This document shows positions 9,865 through 20,713 of a stretch of 64,000 nucleotides of DNA, piece after piece. The translations under genes and the position numbers were made by a program. The stretch lies in contig JAQMRL010000014.1 in assembly GCA_035578175.1 (NCBI GenBank), positions 10,003,274 through 10,067,273 of the forward strand, given 5' to 3'. Each line of letters opens with the position of its first letter. Within the stretch, counting starts at the first letter, position 1. Origin of the DNA: Catonia carolina (taxonomy: Eukaryota > Arthropoda > Insecta > Hemiptera > Achilidae). Below the pieces are notes generated by a model. That model was given only the letters and a program-made list of their open reading frames with translations, made no database searches and was not told where the DNA came from.

Positions 9865-10960
9865 TGTGGTTCTGTATCTACTCCTTAAGAAGAATCAAGT
9901 GACACTATTTTTGTTTCCAAATTCCGACTTCGATTTCTTGACTTCCATTTTGAACTACTTCCGGTCAAAACCGAAACTTCAAACCAAATTCATGCCCACC
10001 ACCTTTGTGTTTAGATTACGAATACAAAAATCGTTTGTTGCAATCTCTTGACTTTCGGTTTTGTGCCACTTCTGGTTGAAACCGGAACTTCAAACGCAAT
10101 GATTTTTGTACCTACTCTTTAAGAGGATTCGAATGACACTATTTTGTTCTTAATTCTAATTTTTATATTTTAAATTCTGCTTTTCTGTCACTTCCGGTCA
10201 TAACAGAACTTTAAACCCAATGATTTCTGTATCTAGTCTTTAAAATTATCGAATGATACTTTTTTTGTTTCCGTATTCCGACTTTGATTTCTTGACTTCC
10301 AGTTTTGAGCCACTTTCGGTCAAAGTAAAACTTGAAACCCAATTATTTCTGTATGTAATCTTTAAGAGGAACGAATGACGCTATTTTTGTTACCGAATTC
10401 CGACTTTGATTTCTTTACTTCCGGTTTTGGGCCACTTATAGTCGAAACCGGAACTTGAGATTCAATTCAGGCTCACTAATTTTTGCGTAAATAATGAATC
10501 CGAAAACCGTTTGTTGCTATCTTTTGTAGTTTCTGACTTTGATATCTTGACTTCCGGTTTTGGCCCACTTTTGGTCAAAACCAGAACTTCTAACCCAATT
10601 TATGCCTACTACATTTTTGTGCAGATTATGAATCCGGAAACCGTTTGTTGCTATCTCCTGTAGTTTCTGACTTTGATATCTCGACTTCCGGTTTGGGCCA
10701 CTTTCGGTCAAAACCGGAACTTCAAACCCAATTTACGCTTACTATCTTTTTGTGTAGATTACGAATCCGGAAACCGTTTGTTGCTATCTCTTCTAGTTTC
10801 TGACTTTGATATTGTGACTTCCGGTTTTGGGCCACTTTCGGTCAAAACCGGAACTTAAAATCCAATTTATGCCTGCTATATTTTTGTGTAGATTATGAAT
10901 CCGGAAACCGTTCGTTGCAATCACTTGTAGTTTCTGAGATCTACGTGTGACGGACGTGCG
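9865..10960. repeat. Minisatellite, about eight units of 125-134 bp, each with a hairpin
   Basis: The phrase gacttccggttttgggccac followed by tcggtcaaaaccggaactt recurs near 9941, 10070, 10188, 10300, 10425, 10550, 10683 and 10817. Within each unit ttccggttttg pairs with caaaaccggaa across a loop of about 13 nt. The last three or four units are most alike, suggesting recent expansion at that end. Overlapping ORFs are by-products of the repeat. Confidence 0.88.
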
Positions 10961-11500
10961 GACAGAAGAACAAATAAAAATTATAGATGACATTTCAAAA
11001 ATTTCCACCAATGAATTTAAATAACTTTGAACAACAAATAACTTGTTTCTGGACAAACTTTGTAGAGCTTTGATAGACTACTGATACATTTAAAGGATAA
11101 TTTAATTACTCGACACTGTTTGAAAGGTGTATACTTGTACCATGAAACCCGTTCAGTGGGTAAATCTTTCACTCGTGTGTAATATGTAACGTTGAATAAA
11201 ACATAGTTAGCTGAGGTAATGACGGAAATGTGTGTCTGTTTATATTGGCAGTGTGTTGTGTACACATGAATGTTGAAACATATTATTTAACCAGTTTAGT
11301 GTTTCAATATACAACACAGAATTCATTGTTGAACATAGTTAAATTGTGGCTAATATGTAAATTGTAAAGTAACTATTACAAAACGTAACCGTCTAAAGTA
11401 AACTGTGTTTTAACTCTGTTAGTAAGTTATGTTATTGACATTATTCCACTAGAACAACTATAATGAATTTTCAACACAATATAAAACTTTTAAAAATACA
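10960..11500. other. No feature recognised
   Basis: AT-rich spacer between the minisatellite and a LINE relic. It has only short, unconserved ORFs. Confidence 0.35.
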
Positions 11501-11517
11501 AAGAAAGGAAAGTTATC

Positions 11518-11624
11518 TACGGTCTGTATAAGAATCTTGAGAACTGAGAGGGTACGAAAAAGAGACTGCTGTAAAAAAAGGTGTAAGACAAGGGTGTTTA
11601 TTGTCACCACTACTTTTTAACTTG
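11518..11624 (+). pseudogene. LINE reverse transcriptase fragment, part 1
   Basis: Translation of 11570-11624 reads KKGVRQGCLLSPLLFNLY, the conserved RT block before the catalytic FADD motif in RTE-like LINEs. Upstream sequence has stops. The frame continues on the far side of the mariner derivative (12559) as IEEAINEL, so one fragment was split by that insertion. Confidence 0.75.
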
Positions 11625-11626
11625 TA

Positions 11627-12556
11627 CGAAGTGTGGCTATTAAATAACGAGACTGACGTTGTAAAAAGTTATATTTTTATTTATACATAATCACTTATTG
11701 TCACCTTCAATATACACTCCTTCTCTATCCCTACAAAGCTCCATGCGAATTTTCCATTGTTGTAAACAGTGCTGGAAGTCATCTTCTGTCAGCTCCTTCC
11801 AGCACACGTCCCGCGTTCTCTTTTACAGCTTCCACAGACTCAAATCTTGACCCTTTTAATGCAGATTTCGCCTTAGGGAACAGGTAGAAGTCACATGGTG
11901 CAAGATCTGGGGAATAAGGTGGATGTTCTAACACTGAGATGCTGTATTGGCTAGGAACCTCTTGACAGATAACGCGGAATGAGCTGGCGCATTGTCTTGG
12001 TGGAGAACCCATGATTTGTCCTTCCACATTTCGGAGCGTTTTTTCCTTACTCTTTGACGTAGTTTTGAAAGTACCTCAAGGTAGTAATATTGATTAATTG
12101 TTTGACCTTCAGGAACCCAGTGAAGGTATAGAATCCCATAGATATAAAAAAAAAACAATCATCATTGCTCTAAATTTTGACTTGCTCATTCGAGCTTTTT
12201 TGGCTCTCGATGAAGTTTGGTTCTTCCAGTGCATGGATTGGTGCTTCGTTTCCGGATCGTAAGTAAAAACCACGTTCATCACATGTTATTTTCTTCTACC
12301 TGTTCCCTATGGTGAAATCTGCATTAAAAGGGACAAGATTTGAGTCTGTGGAAGCTGTAAAAGAGAAAGCGGCACGTGTCCTGAAGGAGCTGACAGAAGA
12401 TGACTTCCAGCACTGTTTCCAACAATGGAAAATTTGCGTGGAGCGTTGTAGGGATAGAGAAGGAGTGTATATTTAAGATGACAAAAAGTTATTATGTATA
12501 AAATAAAAATAAAATTTTTTACAACATCAGTATTGTTATTTAATAGCCACAACTCG
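11627..12556 (-). mobile_element. Rearranged mariner with its 3' end at both termini, copy 1
   Basis: TA-flanked (11625-11626, 12557-12558), 930 bp. From the left, the minus strand carries the 3' TIR, the transposase C-terminus and the catalytic domain (WVLHQDNAPAHS, SPDLAPCDFYLF) back to about 12290. There it joins, at an aggtagaag junction, an inverted ~260-bp copy of the same 3' end, which reads as KSALKGTRFESVEAVKEKA on the plus strand and ends at 12556. Both ends are therefore the transposon's right end. The N-terminal DNA-binding domain and left end are missing. The same structure recurs at 34092-35034 and 35514-36766. Confidence 0.85.
11779..12290 (-). pseudogene. mariner DD34D transposase fragment, frameshifted
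   Basis: The minus strand encodes the catalytic domain in two frames: one with GQTINQYYYLEVL and HQDNAPAHSALS, the other with YSPDLAPCDFYLFPKAKSAL and FESVEAVKE. A frameshift lies near 11930-11950. The helix-turn-helix part is absent because the element is rearranged, so no functional enzyme can be made. Confidence 0.8.
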
Positions 12557-12558
12557 TA

Positions 12559-12671
12559 TATAGAAGAGGCTATAAATGAACTCAGGGAAAATTTTTGAAG
12601 TAGGAATCAAAATTCAAGGAGAAACAATAAAAATACTGAGATTCGGCGATGATATAGCAGTATTAGCTGAG
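12559..12671 (+). pseudogene. LINE reverse transcriptase fragment, part 2
   Basis: Continues the frame from 11624 once the mariner and one TA are removed: IEEAINELREN, then a degenerate segment, then IKILRFGDDIAVLAE, where FGDD stands in place of the usual FADD catalytic motif. Truncated after AVLAE. Confidence 0.72.
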
Positions 12672-12770
12672 ACCGCCTCCCAACAAACCAATTCAGTTGT
12701 TGTAATTTAACTCTAAGTAGGTTCCGTTTGGTCCATATGTGTTTCCTCCACGTCAATTGCCTATACGACA
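12672..12770 (-). pseudogene. Jockey LINE ORF2 fragment (~100 bp)
   Basis: gaccgcctcccaacaaacca and tccgtttggtccatatgtgt match 56031-56120 of the complete Jockey element in this window with a few changes. It is a 5'- and 3'-truncated piece joined directly to the RT fragment before it. Confidence 0.75.
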
Positions 12771-12817
12771 ATTTAAAAAAATAAAAGTTTTTTGTTCTGA
12801 AAAATTAATTTTTTGAC

Positions 12818-12914
12818 TTGTTCTCTTTTTTTCTAGCACCCAAGTAATAATTCTTTGGATGTCCAATAATTCACATGTATTTAAAGAATAATATAAGATA
12901 TAAGTGATTTATTT
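12818..12914 (+). repeat. Left member of a ~100-bp direct duplication flanking an H copy
   Basis: ttctagcacccaagtaat and aattcacatgtattta recur in the same order at 13888-13988 on the other side of the H copy 12915-13879, with a few substitutions. It is far longer than any normal target duplication. Confidence 0.8.
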
Positions 12915-13879
12915 ACTTTCTCTTCCCTATATGAATATATAGGAAGGAAAGTATTGTTTTCATTTTGATTTTTCAAAATCAAGTTTTCATTTACCGGATC
13001 TACACGTTTTCAGACCCTCTGAGCCCAAAAAACATGTTTTTAGCGATTAGTCTGTGTGTGCGTGCGTGCGTGCGTGCGCGCGCGCGCGCGCGCGCGCGTG
13101 TGTGCTTGAACAGAATATCTCAAGAACGAAACGTCGTACGAACTTAAAACTTGAAACTTAAGTTAGATACCACTAGAGGACCCGACACGAACTTTTCCAT
13201 CAAAATCGGTCCACCGGAAGCAGTAGTTTATTCGTCATTTTTAACTTTTTTGCGATTTTCTCAAAAACGGCTCCTACGATGTTTTTTAAAAATCGCCTCA
13301 TTCACTACATTTTTGATGCTCTACAAGATAGGGTAGGCGCCATGTCTGCTGAAATTCTTGAAGAGTGTTTTTACGTAAAAAATTGGTTTTTAAGATTACG
13401 ACTCTAATATGCTTTTTAGCGCAAAAATGTATGTAATAAAAGTTATAGAGAATTTAAAATCCTACAACTTATATTTCAAACAATTTTTTTTATAACGCTT
13501 CATTTAGCGGTAGTTAGCGATTTTCTGTTTTTTCACGAAAACTTGTAAAAAATCGATTTTTTTAACGATTTCAGCCTTAGTATGCATTTAACGACAAAAG
13601 TGTATATAATCAAATTTATAGAAAATTAAAAGATCTACAACTTTTACTTTAAGCATTTTTCTCTACAGAGCCCAGTTATGCGTGAAAGAGTGATTTTCCG
13701 TATTTTTAAGCCAAACTTAGGTTGATTTTCATTTGGCGTCTTTCACTCATGATTAAAATTAGGTTATTTTTATTGAGGTTAGTTTTTTGTGTATTTCTAA
13801 TATTTTATTACTAATGTTAGGTTATATTGTTAATTATTTGCATCGGCAAGAGAAAGTTGTGTGATTGTTCCACACCAGA
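12915..13879 (+). mobile_element. Family H (HINE/DINE-like), full-length copy
   Basis: 5' end actttctcttccc, a palindrome-like ctatatgaatatatagg, (TG/CG)n at 13051-13103, and the conserved segment aaaatcggtccaccggaagt. Internal units A (about 13400-13530) and B (about 13570-13700) follow. The 3' end has inverted ggcaagagaaagt, hairpin tgtgtgattgttccacac and caga then T's. This is the subterminal-inverted-repeat, microsatellite and terminal-hairpin layout of Helentron-derived HINE/DINE-1 repeats; the assignment is inference. Confidence 0.8.
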
Positions 13880-13887
13880 TTTTTGAT

Positions 13888-13988
13888 TGTTTCTCTTTTT
13901 CTCTAGCACCCAAGTAAAAAGTCTTTAGATGTCTAATAATTCACATGTATTTACAGAAAAATAAAAGATATTTATAAGTGATTTTTTT
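13888..13988 (+). repeat. Right member of the direct duplication around the H copy
   Basis: Imperfect copy of 12818-12914 (ctctagcacccaagtaaa, aattcacatgtatttaca, tataagtgatttttt). Confidence 0.8.
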
Positions 13989-14029
13989 TTAAAGAAAAAG
14001 ATAACATTTTTGTAAAAACACAGAAAACA

Positions 14030-14579
14030 ACGAGTACGTTGGTCTGTTGTGTGGTGTTGCATTCCACTGTAAGTGGGAAGAATTCAGTCCGATGCGGTAG
14101 AGTCAGTCGAGCCGATCTCTGAATGAGGAAAAGTGTTATTGGAATGAGGAAGACCAAAAGAAGATAGAGTGAGGAAGCGTACACGTGTGTGTTGGTGTGT
14201 TTGAGAGAGTAGAGAGAGCAGAGTCAGACTGAGGATGACAGAGACCAGGCAATCGCCTGGCCCGGGGAGATGCAGCGAGCCGCGGGCTTGCTGGCAAGCA
14301 GAGTCGAGCATAGCACACAGAGCGAAGCAAGCAGGGGTAAAAGATATCGACCGAACTGGTAACAGCGCACCCCCAACACGCACCCTCAGAGCCACTACAA
14401 GATGGCTGCGGCAAGGGTGTTGCCAGTTCTTGTCTGAACGAATGGATAACACGATCCCCAATACAATGTTCGAATACCGCTAGTACCTAGTGCCTACCGC
14501 CATCGGGATCCGCCTATGTCCTTGGAGGATCTCCTCTCAAAGCTGGCTCAGGCTCCCCGTGTCGCTCTACACGCACCTG
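14030..14579 (+). other. Candidate host exon / 5' UTR ending at a splice donor
   Basis: A GC-rich, purine-repeat-containing block stands out from AT-rich surroundings and matches none of the repeats here. It ends cacctg|gtaagt, a consensus donor with GT at 14580-14581. The next several hundred bases are very AT-rich, like an intron. An ATG at 14516 is open for 64 nt up to the donor. No TATA box is evident. Joined to the exon at 42444, this ATG would give a 36-codon ORF ending at 42488-42490, just upstream of the main ORF, so the block may be the leader exon of that gene. Transcript evidence is lacking. Confidence 0.42.
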
Positions 14580-14581
14580 GT

Positions 14582-15437
14582 AAGTTTTTAAAAGTTTCAT
14601 CTAAAAAACCTAATTTTCATGATTTATACCGTAAACGTTATATCATGATTAAACGGCACGTTCAATTTTCAATCTATAACATATCTCATCAAATTTATAC
14701 AAGATACAACGTACTTAAAACTATTAACCAAAACTACATACTTTAGCGCCATTAAAGTTTCCAACCACCTTCTTCCAAAATACATTTATAACTTTTAAAC
14801 AAAACCATATTATAATATAATTTTAATATGAATCAATAACCTACAATTTAATAATCTACCATAAATTTAAAATTTATTAATAATTTTTATATAAATCTAT
14901 AATAAATTTCATTAAACATGATGAAATAAATTCAATTTACATTTAACTAATAATTTATTATAAATTTATGAACGTAAATTGTTTTAAAATAAATTTAAAT
15001 AATTTTAATTTAGATCCAGTAATATATTTCATAATCCATTCAAGTAAATCTAATAAGTTAGATTTATTAAAGAACACTCAAAAATAATTAAATAAATAAT
15101 ATTATTAAAATTAACCTACCGTAGAATTTAAATCGTTTTTAAAATTTCATTAATATAAGTTAAATAAGTAAAGATTTTAACGTTATAATTTATTAATTTT
15201 AATAGTATATTTTATTAAATATTTTAAAAGTAAATGTTTTACTGATTCATTTTAAGGTTAAATACTTTTTAAAGCGTTTTTTTAATGGCACGCTGAAAAT
15301 TATTTTATCTTATAGAGAGCTACATTTAATCGATTAGCCACGGTAGTATGGCAGTTTGTGTGTAGGCTTATTTAAAATCATTTATATTGAACTGAAATCG
15401 TATGTAACTAGAGATTTATAATCAACTATTCATTTTT
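14582..15437. other. Very AT-rich intron-like spacer
   Basis: Low-complexity A/T sequence with many taaattt and ttaat motifs. No gene or repeat family recognised. Confidence 0.4.
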
Positions 15438-16314
15438 ACTTTTTTTTTACCCTATAGGTCTATGAATATATAGGGAAAGAAAGTATTGTTTTCATTTTGA
15501 TTTTTTGAAATTGAATTTTCACTAAATATACATGTTTTTGGGCACCATGAACCTAAAAAATATGTTTTTAACGATTAATCTGTGTATGAACAAAATATCT
15601 CAAGAACGGAAAACCGTACAAAGTTGTAACTTAGAGCTTAAATTAGAAAACTTAACACGAACATTTTTATCAAAATCGGTCAACCAGTAGTAATTTTTTC
15701 GATGGTTTTTTCAATTTTTTTCGATTTTCTCAAAAATGGCTTCTACGATTTTTTTAAAAATTACTTCATTTACTATATTTTTTATGTACTACAAGATAAA
15801 TTTTGCAACCTGTCTGCTGAAACTTTTGGGAGGCTGTGCTTACGTAGAAAAAATGTTTCTTTAAGATTATGACCTTAATATGCATTTTAGGTCAAAAGTG
15901 TATATAATTAAAGTCGTAGAACATTTAAAAACCTAGATTTTCATTTAAAACATTTTTACAAAGTTAGTTTAACGGGAATTAGTGATTTTCTGTTTTATTT
16001 CATCAGAATCTGTAAAAATAGTATTTTTCAAGATTCCATCTTTAGTATGCATTTTACGACAAAAGTGTATAATCAAAGTTGTAGAAAATTAGGAAACCTA
16101 CAATCTTTATTTTAAACATTTTTCTCTACGAGCTTAGTTTAGAGGCAATTTACTGTTTTTTCGTATTTTTAGGTTCTATAGAGGTTGATTTTCATTTTGC
16201 ATCATTCACTTATGATTAAAATTAGGTTATGTTTTTCATTTGATATTGTTTTCTCATGATTAAAGGTAGGTTATATTGGACATTATTTACGTTGGTAAGA
16301 GAAAGTCGCGTGAG
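15438..16314 (+). mobile_element. Family H copy, diverged, no TG tract
   Basis: Starts acttttttttttaccctat and keeps the palindrome gaatatataggg, ctcaagaacgg, aaaatcggtcaacc, both internal units and ggtaagagaaagt. The microsatellite is reduced to tgtgtatg, and the hairpin tail is cut off by the next H copy, which starts 9 bases later. Confidence 0.75.
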
Positions 16315-16322
16315 TAATTTTT

Positions 16323-17232
16323 ACTTTATCTTGCTCTATAGGTCTGTGAATATATAGGGAAAGAAAGTATTGTTTTCATTTTTATTTTTCGAAATTGAAT
16401 TTTCACTAAATATACACGTTTTTGAGCACCATGAACCTAAAAAATATTTTTAACGATTAGTCTTTTTGTGGACAAAATATATCAAGAACTGAAAACCGTA
16501 CAAAGTTGTAACTTAGAACTTAAATTAAGTACTAATAGAGGACGTTACACGAACATTTTCATCAAAATCGATCTTCCAGTAGTAATGTTTTCAATGGTTT
16601 TTACAATTTTTTGCGATTTTCTCAAAAAATGACTTTTACAATTTTTTAAAAAAATCACTTCATTTACTATATTTTTTATACACTACAAGATAAGATTAGC
16701 AACATGTCTGCTGACATTTTTGGGGAGGCTGTGCTTACGTAGAAAAAAATGTTTTTTTTTTTTTTAAGATTGTGGCCTGAATATACATTTTAGGGCAAAC
16801 GTGTGTAGAATTAAGTTGCAGTACATTTAAAAACCTAGATCAATTATTTAAAACGTGTATACAAGGTTCAGTTTAACAGGAATTAGTGATTTTCTGTTTT
16901 ATTTCATCAAAATCTGTAAAAAATAGGATTTTTTAAGATTCTATCTTTAGTATACATTTTTACGATAAAAGTGTATAATCAGTTATAGAAAATTAAAAAA
17001 CCAACAACTTTTATTTAATGAATTTTCCTCTAAAGAGCCTAGTTTAGAAGTAACCAGTGATTTTCTGTATTTTTAAATCGAACAGAGGTTGATTTTCATT
17101 TTGCATTTTTTACTCATGATTAAAATTAGGTTATGTTTCTCATTTTACATTGTTTACTCAAGATTAAAGGTAGATTATATTGGTCATCATTTACATTGGC
17201 CCAAAAAAATCGTGTGAGTATTTCACACCAGA
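16323..17232 (+). mobile_element. Family H copy in tandem with the previous one
   Basis: Same orientation and same diagnostic changes as 15438-16314 (ctataggtctgtgaatatat, no TG tract), so the two probably arose by tandem insertion or duplication. The tail gtgagtatttcacaccagat is present, while the inverted subterminal repeat is degenerate (acattggcccaaaaaaatcg). Confidence 0.75.
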
Positions 17233-17533
17233 TTTTTTTTTGATTTAAATCATCAATTTTACATTTTTTTGTTATTAAAGTGTTGTTTGAAAACGTAAAT
17301 ATTTGCATAGACAAATGTGAAATTACTTTTTTGAAGGTTTAGATTGATTTTATTTTTACTTTTATGACCTACATGGGGAGACTAATTTAATCAAATTACG
17401 AGTAGGGGTTTGCAATTTTTTCAGTCGGACCGCTATATCTTGTCTGAAGCACATTTTCAGTTCATGTTTGTATTATCCTTGTTTTTAAAATCGTCTAATG
17501 TAAAATTCAAAGTTTCTTATGTAGCCTATTTTT
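17233..17533. other. Spacer, nothing recognised
   Basis: AT-rich sequence between two H copies, without ORFs, repeats or structured RNA that I can identify. Confidence 0.35.
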
Positions 17534-18403
17534 ACCTTCTCTTGCCTATATGAATATATAGGAAGGAAAGTATTGTTTTCATGTCGATTTTTCGAAATCG
17601 AGTTTTTACCGGATCTACACGTTTTCAGACCCCCTGAACCCAAAAAACATGTTTTAAGCGTATGGTCTGTGTGTATCTGTGTATGTGTAAATAAAATATT
17701 TCAAGGACGGAACATTGTACGATTTTGAAACTTAAAACTTAAGTTACGTACGAATATTTTCATCAAAATCGGTCAACCGGAAGTAGTAGTTTAATCATGT
17801 TTAACTATCATAATCATTTTTTACTATGTTAATCATTTTTAACTTTTTTGCGGTTTTCTCAAAAACGGCTCCTACGTTGTTTTTTAAAAAATCGCCTCGT
17901 TTACTAAATTTTTTATGCTCTACAAGATAGAGTAGGTGCCATGTCTGCTGAAATTCTTGAGTTCTCTCGTAGAAAAAAATGGGGTTTTTACGATTGCGGC
18001 CTTAATATGCATTTTAGGCCAAAGGTGTACATGATGAAAATTGTAGATAATTTAAAAATCTACATTTATTTCAAACATTTCTTTGTATAACGCTTAGTTT
18101 AGCGGTAATTCGTTATTTTGTTTTTTTTTCATGAAAATCTGTAAAAAAATGAATTTAAGATTTCGGCCTGAGTATGCAGTTTACGATAAAAATGTTTTTA
18201 ATAAAATTTATAGAAAATTAAAAGATCTACAACTTTTTTTAAGCATTTTCCTTTAATAGTGAAAAAGTGTATTTAGTGCGATTTTCCGTATTGTTAAGGC
18301 CAAGTAAGGTTGTTTTTTATTTTGCATCATTCACTCATGATAAAAATAAGGTTATGTTTATTGAGGTTAGTATATTTGTTTATTTCCAATGTTTTATTAC
18401 TAA
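17534..18403 (+). mobile_element. Family H copy lacking its 3' tail
   Basis: 5' end accttctcttgcctatatg, a short tgtgtgtatctgtgtatgtg tract, both internal units, and the gttatgttta and ttttattacta motifs near the 3' side. It stops before the inverted repeat and hairpin. Confidence 0.78.
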
Positions 18404-18480
18404 CATACCAATAATAAAAATAATAATAGTGCCTTTATTTGCAAATAAGAAAAAAGTCTTTGTAACCCTTTACAGCAAAC

Positions 18481-19232
18481 TATCTCAAGAACGGATTATC
18501 GTACGAACTTAAAACTTAAGTTACATACCACTATCGGACCCGACAAGAACATTTTGATTAAAATCGGTCAACCGGAAGTAGTAGTTTATTCGTGTATATT
18601 TTCACTTTTTTGCAATTTCCTCAAAAACTGGTCCTACGATTTTTTTAAAATTCGCCTGGTTTACTAAAAGTTTTATGCTCTACAAGATAGGGTAGGCGCC
18701 ATGTTTGCTTAAATTCTTGGTGAGGCTGTTTTCACGTAAAAAATTGTTTTTTTAAGATTAGTACGGCTTCAAAAATGTATGTAATAAAAGTTGTAGAGAA
18801 TTTAAAATCCTGTAGCTTTTATTTCAAACATTTTGTTGTATAACAATTAGTTTAGCGGTAATTAGCGATTTTCTGTTATTTTTCCTCACGAAAACGTTTG
18901 AAAAATCGAATTTTTTAAGATTTCGGCCTTAGTATGCATTTTACGACAAAAGGGTATGAAATCAAATTTACAGGAAATTAAAAGATCTACAACTTTTATT
19001 ATAAGCATATTTCTTTACAGAGCCTAGTTAAGCGTAAAAGAGTGATTTTCCGTATTTTTAAGCCCAACTGAGGTCGATTTTCATTTTTCGTCTTTCACTC
19101 ATGATTAAAATTAGGTTATGTTTATCGTGGATAGTTTTTTTGTTTATTTTTAAAGTTTTATTACTAATCTTACATTATATTGTTAATTAAATGCATTGGC
19201 AAGAGAAAGTTGTGTGAGTGTTTCACACCAGA
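18481..19232 (+). mobile_element. Family H copy lacking its 5' ~160 bp
   Basis: Begins at tatctcaagaacgg, just after where the TG tract would be, and runs to a complete 3' end (ggcaagagaaagt, hairpin tgtgtgagtgtttcacac, caga and T's). Confidence 0.8.
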
Positions 19233-19576
19233 TTTTTTAATTTTTAATTATCTTGATTCTAAAACAGTTCAACACAGCATAATAAACGTGAAAACGTACC
19301 TTGTATAGATTTGCAATATCCTTATCCAATGAACTGTTGAAATGTTTGGACGATGGACTGAAGCTTCATAATACAGATCCAAAGTAAATTAGTACAGTTG
19401 CAATGCAATTATTGGTTATTGGTTATCAGTTAAATGATTTATAGACGTTGCATTGGTTTCATGATTGACCGCTAAATCTAACCTAACCTTTATTGTTAGC
19501 AATTTAATTTGAAAACAAGACACAACCTATTAGGTCTACCTATTTATGTTTCATACATTTTTATTATAAAATCTGG
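19233..19576. repeat. Spacer holding an uncharacterised repeat shared with 24262-24404
   Basis: tttatagacgttgcattgg, tttcatgattgaccgctaa and gaaaacaagacacaa (about 19430-19560) recur in order at 24270-24380. Both lie next to H-tail fragments, so the segment may be part of a larger repeat. No coding sequence. Confidence 0.55.
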
Positions 19577-19628
19577 TGTGGAATACTAACACAACTTTCT
19601 TTTGGAAATGTAAATAATGAAAAAAAAA
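19577..19628 (-). repeat. Extra H 3'-tail fragment
   Basis: aaatctggtgtggaatacta followed by cacaactttcttttgg is a degenerate H 3' end on the minus strand. It is immediately followed by the intact end of the next H copy, so two tails stand in tandem. Confidence 0.65.
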
Positions 19629-20595
19629 TCTGGTGTGAAACACTCACACAACTTTCTCTTTCCAATGCAAATAATTAACAATATAACCTAACATTAGTAA
19701 TAAAACATTAGATATAAACAAAAAAACTAATCTCAATTAACATTACCGAATTTTAATCATGATTGAAAGACGCAGAATGAAAATCAACCAAAGTTTGGCT
19801 TCAAAATACGGAAAATCACTCTTTCACGCTAAACTAGGCTCTGTAGAGAAAAATGCTCTAAATAAGAGTTGTAGATCTTTTAATTTTCTATAAATGTTAT
19901 TATATACATTTTTGGCGTAAAATGCATAGACTACTAAGGCTGAAATCTTAAAAAAATCGATTTTTCACGTTTTCGTGAGAAAAACGTATTGGTAATTAGC
20001 GCTAAACTAAGCGTTTTACAAAAAAATATTTGAAATAAAAGTTATAGGACATTAAATTGTCTACAACTTTGATATAATATACATTATTGTGCTAAAATGC
20101 ATATTAAAGCAGCAATCTTAAAAAAAACTTTTTTTTATAATAGCCTTTCCAAGAATTTCAGCAGACATGACGCCTACCCTATCTTGTAAAGCATACAAAA
20201 TTTAGTAAACGTGGCTATTTTAAAAAAAATCGTAAGACCAGTTTTTGAGAAAATCACAAAAAAGTGAAAAACTGCACGAATAAACTACTACTTCTGGTTG
20301 ACCGATTTTGATGAAAATGTTCGTGTCGGGTTCGTCTACTTAAGTTTCAAGTTTCAAGCTCGTACGATGTTCCGTTCTTGAGATATTCTGTTCCCACACG
20401 CGCGCGCGCGCACACACACACACACACACACGCACATACATACAGACACAGACACACACAGACCGATCGCTAAAAACATGTTTTTTTGGGGTTCAAAGGG
20501 TCTGAAAACGTGTAGATCCGGTGAAAACTCGATTTCGAAAATCGACATGAAAACAATACTTTCCTTCCTATATATTTATATAGACAAGAGAAAGT
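19629..20595 (-). mobile_element. Family H full-length copy, minus strand
   Basis: Reads tctggtgtgaaacactcaca (3' tail hairpin) at the left and gacaagagaaagt at the right. Internal unit B, unit A, the (CG/CA)n tract at 20397-20434 and the 5' palindrome are all present in reverse order. Confidence 0.82.
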
Positions 20596-20713
20596 AATTA
20601 TCTGTGTTTTATCATTAGTTAACAATGAAAAATGAAAAACAAAACATAATTTCGGTTATCAATTAAATGTTTATTTGATAAACATATTTATATAATATAA
20701 TTTTTTTATTATG

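Noticed and set aside
6540..10960. CRISPR-like array
   Set aside because: Units are long, contiguous and diverged, with no short identical repeats separated by unique spacers; the genome is eukaryotic.
10517..11056. ORFs on both strands across 9865-10960 with repeated GFRIHNLHKN
   Set aside because: Translation of the hairpin minisatellite; no start, domain or codon constraint independent of the repeat.
14084..14461. Minus-strand ORFs of 125 and 92 codons opposite the candidate exon
   Set aside because: Shadows of a GC-rich, stop-poor stretch; no splice signals or domain. The plus-strand donor is the better-supported reading.
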